12,314 nt of DNA, from contig JAITHM010000082.1 in the NCBI GenBank assembly GCA_031279965.1, positions 1 to 12,314 on the forward strand. Reading direction: 5' to 3'. This DNA is from Spirochaetaceae bacterium. Its GTDB lineage: Bacteria; Spirochaetota; Spirochaetia; Treponematales; Breznakiellaceae. The notes below the pieces were generated by a model. The model saw only the letters and a program-made list of their open reading frames with translations. It did not search any database and was not told the DNA's origin. The position numbers and the translations under genes are program-made. Positions within the stretch are counted from its first letter, which is position 1; each line of letters opens with the position of its first letter. Positions 5,802 through 12,314 of this stretch are shown in pieces.

Positions 5802-7817
5802 ATGCCGCATTACTTTGAACTGCTTTTTGATACACCGGTAAAACAACGCTTTACCTACCGTGCCGATGAAAAGGGCGAGGCCGCCGTTGGCAGACGGGCG
5901 ATGGCCCCATTCGGACGGCGCGAAGCAGTCGGCTGTATTGTTGCAGAACGCGAAACGCCTCCCGCCGGCCTTGACGCAGACAAAATCAAGGCAATCCGCC
6001 GTGTGGTTGATAAAGCTCCACTTTTTGGTGAAGACGAAATCGCGCTTGCATGCTGGGTGGCCGCATACTACCTTTGCTCTGAAGGCGAGGCGCTCTTTGC
6101 AATGCTCCCCTCTGGCCGCCGCGCCGCCGTCATCCCAACGCTTGGCGGTGACGCGCTTGATTCCGCCGAGGAACGCCCGCTTACCCTTTCGCAGGAGCAG
6201 GAGGATGCATTGCATGAGATCGTCCAGCAGGCTGGCTGGGGAATGCGCCGCGAAGGAGCAGAAACCGAAAATAAGCCGCCGCTTCATTTCTATCTTTACG
6301 GCATAACCGGATCGGGCAAGACAGAAGTGTTTTTGCGGGCGGCGGAACAGGCGCTTGCCGCAGGAAAGTCGGTGATATACCTTGTCCCCGAAATCTCACT
6401 TACTCATCAGGCGGCGGAGGTAGTAACGCGGCGCTTTGCGAATACGGCGGCGATGATACATTCGGCGATGAGCGGGAGCGAACGCCTCCGTGAATGGACG
6501 CGGATCCGCCAGGGTGAGGCGCGCATTGTGGTAGGCCCACGCAGCGCGATTTTTGCACCGGTCAAGGAACTTGGCCTTGTCATCATTGACGAGGAACATG
6601 ACGGCTCGTTTAAGTCGGGGAATACGCCACGTTATCATGCACGGCAGGTGGCGATGCGCCGTGTGGCGATGACAGGTGCGGCACTGCTTATGGGCTCTGC
6701 AACACCATCGGCAGAAGCATGGAAGCTGATGGCGGAAGGCCGTATTCACCGGCTTAATCTTACCGCACGGCTTTCAGGCGGCGCTGCTCCGCTGGTAAAA
6801 CCGGTCAGTCTTGAACATACATCAAGCTGCCTTACTCTGGAACTGCAAGAAGAGATACGGCAGACGGCATTGGCCGGCCGGCAAACGATACTCTTTTTGA
6901 ACAGACGCGGCTTTGCCTATTTCTATCATTGCAAAGACTGCGGCTACGAACTCTGCTGTAAGCGCTGTTCTGTTTCGCTTACTTGGCATAAAGCACGGGG
7001 ACGGGCCGTCTGTCATTACTGCGGCTACGAGACACGCCCCCCCGAATCATGCCCGTCCTGTGGTTCGCTTGAGGCAGGCTTTATGGGGATAGGCACCGAG
7101 ATGGTAGAAGAAGAAGTTAAGCGCCGTTTTCCCGAACTCAGGCTACGGCGGCTTGACGCGGACACAATCGAAAAGAAGGGCGGGCTTGAAGAAACGCTGA
7201 CGCTTTTTAAAGCGGGAGCCATCGACATTCTGTTAGGAACGCAAATGGTCGCCAAAGGGCTTAATTTCCCCGGTGTCCGGCTTGTCGGCGTTATCTTTGC
7301 CGACACGGGACTTCATCTGCCGGACTTTCGCGCCGCTGAGCGCACATTTTCGTTGATTGTGCAGGTAGCCGGGCGGGCGGGGCGTTTTTTCCCGGACGGC
7401 AAGGTACTTGTGCAGACGCTCCGTCCCAACGACGGTGTGATTCAGGCGGCGTGCGCGCTGGACGTTGAAGGTTTTTTCCGCGCTGAATTTGAAAACCGCC
7501 GTATGCAAGGCTTCCCTCCGTACAGCCGTCTTATCCGTGTGGTGGCACGGGGACGGGAGAGCGATCGTGTCGCCAGTGCGCTGGGGCGGTTCTTCGTGCT
7601 TGTCCGCCCGCTTTTGCCGCGCGGCGCAGATATATTAGGGCCGGCAGAGTGCCCCCTTTCACTTATTGCGGGCAACTTTCGCCGACAGATACTTTTGCGC
7701 GGTACCGATATGGCGGAACTGCACCGCGCCGTCCGCATTGCCCTCGAAAAATACGAAAACAGCAAAGATGCCCGTGTCTACATTGAAGTTGATGTTGATC
7801 CCGCGCAGTTATTGTAA
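5802..7817 (+). CDS. priA: Primosomal replication restart helicase PriA
   Basis: A 671-aa superfamily 2 3'-5' DNA helicase that recognises abandoned replication forks and reloads the replisome. Domains in order: an N-terminal 3' DNA-binding region (P-H-Y-F-E-L-L-F onward), Walker A G-I-T-G-S-G-K-T (167-174), Walker B D-E-E-H (263-266), and a zinc-binding insert. The insert's eight cysteines (377, 380, 386, 389, 404, 407, 417, 420) have the same spacing as in E. coli PriA. Helicase motifs V and VI (G-T-Q-M-x-A-K-G; Q-V-A-G-R-A-G-R) and a C-terminal domain follow. The ATG at 5802 is chosen because the protein then begins as PriA proteins do; the in-frame TTG at 5754 lies upstream of the -10 element. 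comM follows in the same direction without a clear terminator. Confidence 0.96.
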   Translation: MPHYFELLFDTPVKQRFTYRADEKGEAAVGRRAMAPFGRREAVGCIVAERETPPAGLDADKIKAIRRVVDKAPLFGEDEIALACWVAAYYLCSEGEALFAMLPSGRRAAVIPTLGGDALDSAEERPLTLSQEQEDALHEIVQQAGWGMRREGAETENKPPLHFYLYGITGSGKTEVFLRAAEQALAAGKSVIYLVPEISLTHQAAEVVTRRFANTAAMIHSAMSGSERLREWTRIRQGEARIVVGPRSAIFAPVKELGLVIIDEEHDGSFKSGNTPRYHARQVAMRRVAMTGAALLMGSATPSAEAWKLMAEGRIHRLNLTARLSGGAAPLVKPVSLEHTSSCLTLELQEEIRQTALAGRQTILFLNRRGFAYFYHCKDCGYELCCKRCSVSLTWHKARGRAVCHYCGYETRPPESCPSCGSLEAGFMGIGTEMVEEEVKRRFPELRLRRLDADTIEKKGGLEETLTLFKAGAIDILLGTQMVAKGLNFPGVRLVGVIFADTGLHLPDFRAAERTFSLIVQVAGRAGRFFPDGKVLVQTLRPNDGVIQAACALDVEGFFRAEFENRRMQGFPPYSRLIRVVARGRESDRVASALGRFFVLVRPLLPRGADILGPAECPLSLIAGNFRRQILLRGTDMAELHRAVRIALEKYENSKDARVYIEVDVDPAQLL

Positions 7818-7927
7818 CAGCTTTTATGGGAATTGTGTTTTCAGACTTACCGCGGCAAAGCATTGGGAAAAATTGATGAAAACCCAAGCGCCCTGCATAC
7901 TCGTGCGATGGATAGGGTATGTTTGTT

Positions 7928-9490
7928 ATGTCATTTGTACCGTGGGGCTGCGATGGGATACTTATTCGCATCGAAGCTGATATTCGGCGAGGAATACCCG
8001 GTATTGATGTTTCCGGTCTTGCCGCCGGCGCTGTTCGAGAAGCGAAAGACCGGATTAAGGTTGCATTTCGCAATTCTGGATATACCTTTCCCAACGACCG
8101 TATTCTTATCAATCTTGCCCCGGCCGGAATCAAAAAGGATGGGGCCGCCCTTGATTTGCCAATTGCGCTTGCGGTAGCGCGGGCGGCAGGTATTGTGCCA
8201 ACCGTTGGCCGGACTATGGTCTTGGGCGAACTTGAACTTTCCGGCAGAATTCGTCCTGTCCGCGGAGTACTTGCAGCAACTGCCGCAGCCCTTGCCGCCG
8301 GAATACAATTTATCATGGTACCCAAACAAAACGCCTTTGAGGCAGAGATACTTGCCTCAAAAGGATGTGTTGCCGGAGTGTCATCGTTGAATGATGCGGT
8401 AGCGGCGCTTGAGTACCGTGAAAAAACAGGCGTTTTTTTAGCAGAACCACGGAATACTTTTCCCGCGGCTTCGGCGGGAACAGCGTCCCATTGCGGCGAT
8501 TTTGCCGAAGTTCATGGTCAGGAACGGTACAAACGCACGCTGGAAATCGCTGCCGCAGGAGGACATAATCTGCTTGTTTTTGGCCCTCCCGGCGCGGGTA
8601 AAACGATGCTTGCACGCCGTCTGCCTTCAATTATGCCGCCGTTAACGTCAAAAGAAGCGGTCGAGGTAACTAAATTGCACAGTCTTGTTTTCGGTTCCAA
8701 TTGTGATTCGCTTATTACAGCACCACCTTTTCGTTCGCCGCATCATTCAGCGAGCGCTGAAGGGATCCTCGGCGGCGGCAAGTCAGTGCGACCTGGAGAA
8801 ATCAGTCTTGCCCATTTTGGCGCGTTGTTTCTTGATGAAGTACCTGAATTCAGGGTGAACGTACTTCAGGCGCTTCGAGAACCGTTGGAAGACCGTGTAA
8901 TTACAATCTCCCGTGTTGAAGGCCCGGTTCGTCTTCCTGCGAATTTTCAGCTGATCCTTGCGGCAAATCCCTGTCCCTGCGGCAAGCTTGGAGCACGCAT
9001 AGCGGGACACGGGGATGGGGGCTGTTTATGCTCTAGTGATCAAATTAACCGGTATTGGAAAAAGCTGGGCGGGGCATTGCTCGACCGGGTAGAACTTCGG
9101 GCACCTGTTCTTGCCGCGCCGCTTAACAGTTTCGGTCAGCATAGTGAGGCAAGCTCGTCAATTGCAACCCGAGTGCGCCGCGCTGTCGAAATACAACAGG
9201 CAAGGTTCCGTCAATTTGCGATCCGGCGCAACTCTCAGATTAACGGCGCACTCCTTGACCAAAGCTGCGCTCTCGAGCCGCGAGCACATCAGGCGCTGCT
9301 TAAAGCTGTCGATAAACTTGCTCTTTCCGGACGGGCATATCACGGCGTTCTCCGTGTCGCCCGCACAATAGCTGATCTTGAAGCGAAAGATACTATCGCC
9401 GCTGAACATATACTTGAAGCAATTCAACACCGGCGGCTTGGCGACGACCCCTATGATATTTTTCAAATAGCACAAATACAAAATGCGTAA
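7928..9490 (+). CDS. comM: ComM/YifB family AAA+ ATPase (Mg chelatase-like)
   Basis: A 520-aa ComM-type protein. In Vibrio, ComM is a hexameric helicase that drives branch migration during natural transformation; it is also widespread in non-competent bacteria, so a general recombination role is likely. It shows the N-terminal ChlI-like domain (R-R-G-I-P-G-I-D, then I-N-L-A-P-A-x-I-K-K-x-G), Walker A G-P-P-G-A-G-K-T (219-226), Walker B L-F-L-D-E-V-P-E-F, and the family N-P-C-P-C-G motif with further cysteines. L-L-D-R-V-E-L and a C-terminal helical domain complete it. The ATG at 7928 is favoured because GGATAGGG lies about 10 nt upstream; the ATG at 7919 (3 residues longer) would leave only 1 nt. 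It lies 110 nt after priA, probably cotranscribed, and ends 9 nt from the convergent capA-like gene. Confidence 0.92.
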   Translation: MSFVPWGCDGILIRIEADIRRGIPGIDVSGLAAGAVREAKDRIKVAFRNSGYTFPNDRILINLAPAGIKKDGAALDLPIALAVARAAGIVPTVGRTMVLGELELSGRIRPVRGVLAATAAALAAGIQFIMVPKQNAFEAEILASKGCVAGVSSLNDAVAALEYREKTGVFLAEPRNTFPAASAGTASHCGDFAEVHGQERYKRTLEIAAAGGHNLLVFGPPGAGKTMLARRLPSIMPPLTSKEAVEVTKLHSLVFGSNCDSLITAPPFRSPHHSASAEGILGGGKSVRPGEISLAHFGALFLDEVPEFRVNVLQALREPLEDRVITISRVEGPVRLPANFQLILAANPCPCGKLGARIAGHGDGGCLCSSDQINRYWKKLGGALLDRVELRAPVLAAPLNSFGQHSEASSSIATRVRRAVEIQQARFRQFAIRRNSQINGALLDQSCALEPRAHQALLKAVDKLALSGRAYHGVLRVARTIADLEAKDTIAAEHILEAIQHRRLGDDPYDIFQIAQIQNA

Positions 9491-9493
9491 ACA

Positions 9494-9506
9494 CCGCACT
9501 TAGCGG
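9494..9506. other. Short hairpin between convergent stops
   Basis: CCGC (9494-9497) and GCGG (9503-9506) with a 5-nt loop span the gap between the comM and capA-like stop codons. A weak TGTTT follows on the minus strand. It could be a minimal bidirectional terminator, but the 4-bp stem is weak. Confidence 0.25.
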
Positions 9507-10699
9507 CTGTCTGCATCATCCAGCACCGTTTTAAGCAGGTTGGTAAAATAATCCACTGTCAAAGCATTGTTTGCCCGATTAAGTGCGTGAAGTTCCGCTT
9601 GAGCGGCAGAGTAATTTTCCAGCGGATACACCTTAAACCCTTTAAAACCTTGTTCATAATGAGTTACCAGAGGAATCAATTCTGCACTGAGAATTGCAGG
9701 CGGCAGCATTTCGGAACTTTCATTATGTTCCAGCTTTGGTATGCGCGGCTTTCCCGGTGCACCCTCTTGGGGAAGGGCGTTTCCTGATTTCTGCACTGAA
9801 ATGATAACACGCATCATGCCGCCAAGCATGCGCGGATGCTCACTTTGCGCGGAAATAAAGTTTCCCAGTGAAAAAAAACACAGCATCATGCCGCCGTCAC
9901 TGCGATTAAACCAGCGCACCGGCTGAAGCACATGAGGGTGATGGCCAATAACAAGATCGACGTTGTGTTCAGCAAGAAAGCCGGCCAAATCTTCCTGCTT
10001 GCGGCTTGGTGTATGTTCATACTCATTACCCCAGTGCATCGAGACAACAAGAAAATCACAGAGCGGCCGCAGCGCATCAATCTCCCGTGCCATTACAGGG
10101 CGATCGATTAACGAAACAAGATAGGGTTTATCTTTGGGAAGTGCAAGGCCGTTAAGGCCATAGGTATACGATAAAAACCCGATTTTAATGCCTTTAACAG
10201 TCCTGATAGCCGGTTTTTCGCGGGCCGCTTCTGATTCATGAATGCCAAGTACGGTAACGCCCCGTTTCTTTTTCCAGTAATTGAGCACAGCAAATACCGC
10301 GCCTTCGCCTTTGTCCATCGTGTGGTTACTCGCCTGATTTACCACATTAAAGCCTGTCTTCACCAGCGCATCAGCAATTTCTGTAGGGCCGTTAAACAAA
10401 GGGTAGCCTGAATAGCCAAATTCTTCACCTGCGGTAAGCGTTTCCTGGTTAATGAACGCAATATCGGCGGAACGAACAAATTTGCGCACATCACGATAAT
10501 AGGGTTCAAAATTAAATTCACCGTCACCGGTTGCGGCATTGCTGATCAATTCTTTATGGATAAGATTATCTCCTACAGCAACAATCATAATGAATGCTGT
10601 ATCACTACGTTCCAGTTTTCCTGTAGAAGCACATCCGGCAAACAGCGTTGCAAAGAGAACGATAGTCCAAAAAGATGCTAAAAAACGGCGCAGAACCAC
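9500..10699 (-). CDS. CapA-family lipoprotein (metallophosphatase-like)
   Basis: A 399-aa protein of the CapA family (PGA_cap/YwtB-like fold related to calcineurin-like phosphoesterases), linked in Bacillus to poly-gamma-glutamate capsule formation. Visible motifs: G-D-N-L-I-H (43-48), N-Q-E (84-86), S-N-H-x-x-D-x-G (124-131), H-W-G-N-E-Y (222-227) and G-H-H-P-H (252-256), which supply the metal-site residues. An N-terminal signal peptide ends in the lipobox L-F-A-G-C (Cys23), so it is an exported lipoprotein. No capB or capC synthase is nearby, so a capsule role is not supported; other CapA-like proteins act on unknown envelope substrates. The start is GTG at 10699: an in-frame stop lies three codons upstream, and no ATG suits the signal peptide. 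Only a weak purine-rich stretch precedes it. Downstream of enolase on the same strand, but with its own likely promoter. Confidence 0.9.
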   Translation of the reverse strand: MVLRRFLASFWTIVLFATLFAGCASTGKLERSDTAFIMIVAVGDNLIHKELISNAATGDGEFNFEPYYRDVRKFVRSADIAFINQETLTAGEEFGYSGYPLFNGPTEIADALVKTGFNVVNQASNHTMDKGEGAVFAVLNYWKKKRGVTVLGIHESEAAREKPAIRTVKGIKIGFLSYTYGLNGLALPKDKPYLVSLIDRPVMAREIDALRPLCDFLVVSMHWGNEYEHTPSRKQEDLAGFLAEHNVDLVIGHHPHVLQPVRWFNRSDGGMMLCFFSLGNFISAQSEHPRMLGGMMRVIISVQKSGNALPQEGAPGKPRIPKLEHNESSEMLPPAILSAELIPLVTHYEQGFKGFKVYPLENYSAAQAELHALNRANNALTVDYFTNLLKTVLDDADSR

Positions 10700-10713
10700 G
10701 ATTTAAGGCTTTC

Positions 10714-10730
10714 TTATCAATGATAACAGC
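10714..10730 (-). promoter_or_regulatory. Extended -10 promoter and palindrome before the capA-like gene
   Basis: On the minus strand an extended -10 (TG-T-TATCAT, hexamer at 10725-10720) lies about 20 nt before the GTG. It falls inside TTATCAATGATAA (10714-10726), a 13-bp palindrome with one central base, so the -10 could double as an operator. A possible -35 (TTGGTG) sits 19 bp upstream. Confidence 0.4.
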
Positions 10731-10780
10731 CCCTTTTCCATGTTCACCAAAACATTGTTATGGCAGAAAAGGGGTCTGTT
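10725..10780 (-). terminator. Long hairpin after enolase
   Basis: AACAGCCCCTTTTC (10725-10738) pairs with GAAAAGGGGTCTGTT (10766-10780), with a single bulged T at 10775 and a 27-nt loop. It lies 10 nt after the enolase stop. No U-run follows the stem on the minus strand, so it may be a 3'-end stabiliser or factor-dependent terminator instead of a classical intrinsic one. Confidence 0.45.
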
Positions 10781-10790
10781 GTGAATCAGG

Positions 10791-12092
10791 CTATTTCTTC
10801 AAATTGTAAAAAGCATTCATGCCGGCATAGACCGAAACATCTTCAAGCTGTTCTTCAATACGAATAAGCTGATTATATTTGCAAATACGATCTGTTCTGC
10901 TCATAGAACCGGTTTTAATCTGCCCTGTTTCCCGGGCTACGACCAAATCGGCAATAAAAGTGTCTTCAGTCTCGCCAGAGCGGTGCGAAACAACGGCGGT
11001 ATAACCAGCACGTTTTGCCATATCAATTGCTTCGATAGTCTCGCTTACGGTACCAATTTGATTCACTTTGATAAGAATACTGTTACACGAACCCTCTTTA
11101 ATGCCGCGTTCAAGCCGCTTTGTATTGGTTACAAAAAAATCATCGCCAACAATCTGAATTTTTCCTCCCAGAGTGCGCGTCATATTTGCATAACCTTCCC
11201 AATCGTTCTGATCAAGCGGATCTTCAATGGAGATGATGGGATATTTCGATACCCAGTCTTCATAAAGCTTAATCATATCAGCTGCGCTGAAAAGTTTATC
11301 GGGATTTGATTTCCAGAACTTATATCCCTTTTTGCCGCCTTCGTCAAAAAGTTCAGATGACGCACAGTCCAGCGCGATACGAAATTGATCGCCAGGTTTA
11401 TAGCCTGCTTTTTCAATTGCCTTCAAGATAAAAGAAATTGCTTCTTCGTTGCCAATATTCGGCGCAAAACCTCCTTCATCGCCTACGCCGGTATTGTGTC
11501 CCGCATCATTAAGAAGCTTTTTAAGATTGTGGAATACTTCTGCTGTCCATCGCACCGCATCAGTAAAACTTTCTGCGCCAACAGGCATAACCATAAACTC
11601 TTGAAAGTCTATTTTATTATCTGAATGTTTGCCGCCGTTAATAATGTTTGCCATCGGCACCGGTAACATTGTTGTGTGAATTCCACCAATATATTTGTAA
11701 AGAGGCAGACCAACACAATCCGCCGCCGCACGGGCAACAGCCATTGAGACACCCAGAATCGCGTTTGCCCCAAGTTTCCCTTTGTTTTCAGTTCCATCAA
11801 GCTCAAGCATCGCATGGTCAACACTCACCTGGTCAAGTGCATCACGTCCAATCAGTTCTTCAGCAATTGCCTCGTTGACGTTATCAACAGCTTTTTGAAC
11901 GCCTTTACCAAGATAACGTCCCTTATCCCCGTCACGAAGCTCAACCGCTTCATATTCCCCGGTTGACGCACCTGACGGAACCGCCGCCCGGCCCGATGAC
12001 CCATCTTCCAATCCTACTTCAACCTCTACCGTGGGATTTCCCCGCGAATCAAGGATCTCTCTGCCAATCACATATTCAATATCAGTATGCAT
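10791..12092 (-). CDS. eno: Enolase (phosphopyruvate hydratase)
   Basis: A 433-aa enolase, full length. It converts 2-phosphoglycerate to phosphoenolpyruvate in glycolysis and is often also a degradosome or surface protein. Catalytic and metal residues are all visible: the S-G-A-S-T-G loop (40-45), His156 in G-G-K-H, Glu165, Glu206 (G-D-E-G-G-F), the metal ligands Asp242, Glu290 and Asp317, Lys342 (L-I-K-V-N-Q) and the S-H-R-S-G-E-T-E-D motif. Lys155 replaces the common Ser of G-G-S-H, and Phe319 replaces the usual Leu of G-D-D-L-F; neither removes a catalytic residue. The ATG at 12092 follows a strong GAGGGGG ribosome binding site with a 7-nt spacer. It has its own promoter and a downstream hairpin, and may be monocistronic. 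Confidence 0.98.
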   Translation of the reverse strand: MHTDIEYVIGREILDSRGNPTVEVEVGLEDGSSGRAAVPSGASTGEYEAVELRDGDKGRYLGKGVQKAVDNVNEAIAEELIGRDALDQVSVDHAMLELDGTENKGKLGANAILGVSMAVARAAADCVGLPLYKYIGGIHTTMLPVPMANIINGGKHSDNKIDFQEFMVMPVGAESFTDAVRWTAEVFHNLKKLLNDAGHNTGVGDEGGFAPNIGNEEAISFILKAIEKAGYKPGDQFRIALDCASSELFDEGGKKGYKFWKSNPDKLFSAADMIKLYEDWVSKYPIISIEDPLDQNDWEGYANMTRTLGGKIQIVGDDFFVTNTKRLERGIKEGSCNSILIKVNQIGTVSETIEAIDMAKRAGYTAVVSHRSGETEDTFIADLVVARETGQIKTGSMSRTDRICKYNQLIRIEEQLEDVSVYAGMNAFYNLKK

Positions 12093-12119
12093 AGTAATGC
12101 CCCCTCATAAATTTCCCCT

Positions 12120-12148
12120 AGTTTCTGGTTTTTCCGGAAAAATGTCAA
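12120..12148 (-). promoter_or_regulatory. Enolase promoter with palindromic spacer
   Basis: A perfect minus-strand TTGACA (12148-12143), a 17-bp spacer and a weak GAAACT (12125-12120) give a start near 12113, just upstream of the ribosome binding site. The spacer holds the perfect 14-bp palindrome TTTTTCCGGAAAAA (12129-12142), a natural place for an operator. Confidence 0.5.
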
Positions 12149-12186
12149 GCTAGCCTGGCCCCTGCTGCGCACCTCGTCGCCCCCGC

Positions 12187-12216
12187 TTGACGAAAATTCC
12201 CGCCTCGTGTTACCCT
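12187..12216 (+). promoter_or_regulatory. Promoter facing the right edge
   Basis: TTGACG (12187-12192), an 18-bp spacer and an extended -10 (TG-T-TACCCT, hexamer 12211-12216) predict a start near 12223. Its -35 and the enolase -35 share the core GCTTGAC in inverted orientation (12144-12150 and 12185-12191), which accounts for that inverted repeat. Confidence 0.4.
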
Positions 12217-12245
12217 GCTTCCAGTATGAAAATAGGCGGTGAACC

Positions 12246-12314
12246 GTGGAAACACAACAGAGCGCATTTTCCCTCAAGTTTAGCCGGCGAGCTGCCGAAC
12301 ACACACACACACAC
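12246..12314 (+). CDS. Start of an unidentified gene, cut by the window edge
   Basis: A frame opens at GTG 12246, with a weak GGTGA stretch upstream, behind a plausible promoter, and stays open for 23 codons to the edge. The first residues (M-E-T-Q-Q-S-A-F-S-L-K-F-S) are protein-like; the last six codons contain the (AC)n tract and read His-Thr repeats. An ATG at 12226 in another frame is also open to the edge, but its product looks less natural. Too short to identify. Confidence 0.3.
   Translation, partial: METQQSAFSLKFSRRAAEHTHTH
12299..12314. repeat. (AC)8 dinucleotide tract at the window edge
   Basis: At least eight perfect AC units run off the end of the sequence, so the true length is unknown. 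They lie about 18 codons into a possible gene. Such tracts are prone to slippage, or may mark an assembly end. Confidence 0.85.

Noticed and set aside
7876..7980. 34-codon plus-strand frame in the priA-comM gap
   Set aside because: Overlaps the comM start, has only a weak ribosome binding site and no recognisable features.
7663..8325. 220-aa minus-strand open frame across the priA/comM junction
   Set aside because: Antisense to two well-supported genes, with low-complexity Ala/Arg/Pro content.
7928..9490. Magnesium chelatase for chlorophyll synthesis
   Set aside because: The ChlI-like fold is shared, but the N-terminal domain and N-P-C-P-C-G motif are those of ComM/YifB, and no chlorophyll genes are present.
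9500..10699. Capsule (poly-gamma-glutamate) locus
   Set aside because: Only a CapA-family protein is present; no CapB or CapC synthase is nearby, so a capsule pathway is not supported.
12068..12310. 80-aa minus-strand frame overlapping the enolase start
   Set aside because: Covers the enolase promoter and ribosome binding site and has no protein-like signature.

Overview
This 12.3 kb window looks like chromosomal core DNA from a spirochaete, most likely a Treponema or close relative with moderate GC content. The evidence is the family-level look of the proteins (EF-P, ThiN, ComM and enolase all read as treponemal types), short lipoprotein signal peptides with relaxed lipoboxes, and a membrane-anchored PilZ protein operonic with a DUF58 protein. 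The assignment rests on recognition by eye, not on a search. No phage, insertion sequence, CRISPR array, tRNA or rRNA is visible.

Layout. Positions 1-244 hold no convincing gene but carry several hairpins. A DinB-fold protein (245-775, +) converges on a three-gene minus-strand operon (3387 down to 855) that encodes an unrecognised 264-aa protein, a PilZ (c-di-GMP receptor type) membrane protein and a DUF58/VWA-like protein. A divergent promoter region (about 3388-3485) then starts elongation factor P (3486-4049, +). Thiamine pyrophosphokinase (4091-4708) and purine nucleoside phosphorylase DeoD (4718-5428) follow as a two-gene unit. A small minus-strand lipoprotein (5692 to 5444) lies between deoD and the primosomal helicase PriA (5802-7817, +), which is followed by the ComM/YifB AAA+ protein (7928-9490, +). 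A CapA-family lipoprotein (10699 to 9500, -) converges on comM. Enolase (12092 to 10791, -) lies upstream of it. The last ~70 bases hold the start of a possible plus-strand gene that runs into an (AC)n tract at the window edge.

How the genes work together. The gene content is housekeeping: glycolysis (enolase), translation of polyproline stretches (EF-P), thiamine activation, purine salvage, replication restart (PriA) and branch migration of recombination intermediates (ComM). PriA and ComM probably share a transcript, which groups two helicases that act on recombination and fork structures. The 264-aa/PilZ/DUF58 operon is the least understood part and could link c-di-GMP to an envelope process.

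The most interesting non-coding signals are: (i) three genes (thiN, priA and the small lipoprotein) with no Shine-Dalgarno sequence and a -10-like hexamer ending only 6-8 nt before the ATG, which suggests leaderless mRNAs; (ii) a self-complementary -10 element in the efp divergent promoter; (iii) a 14-bp perfect palindrome in the spacer of the enolase promoter; (iv) the dinucleotide tract at the right edge. I found no clear evidence of a wholly new multi-gene system.
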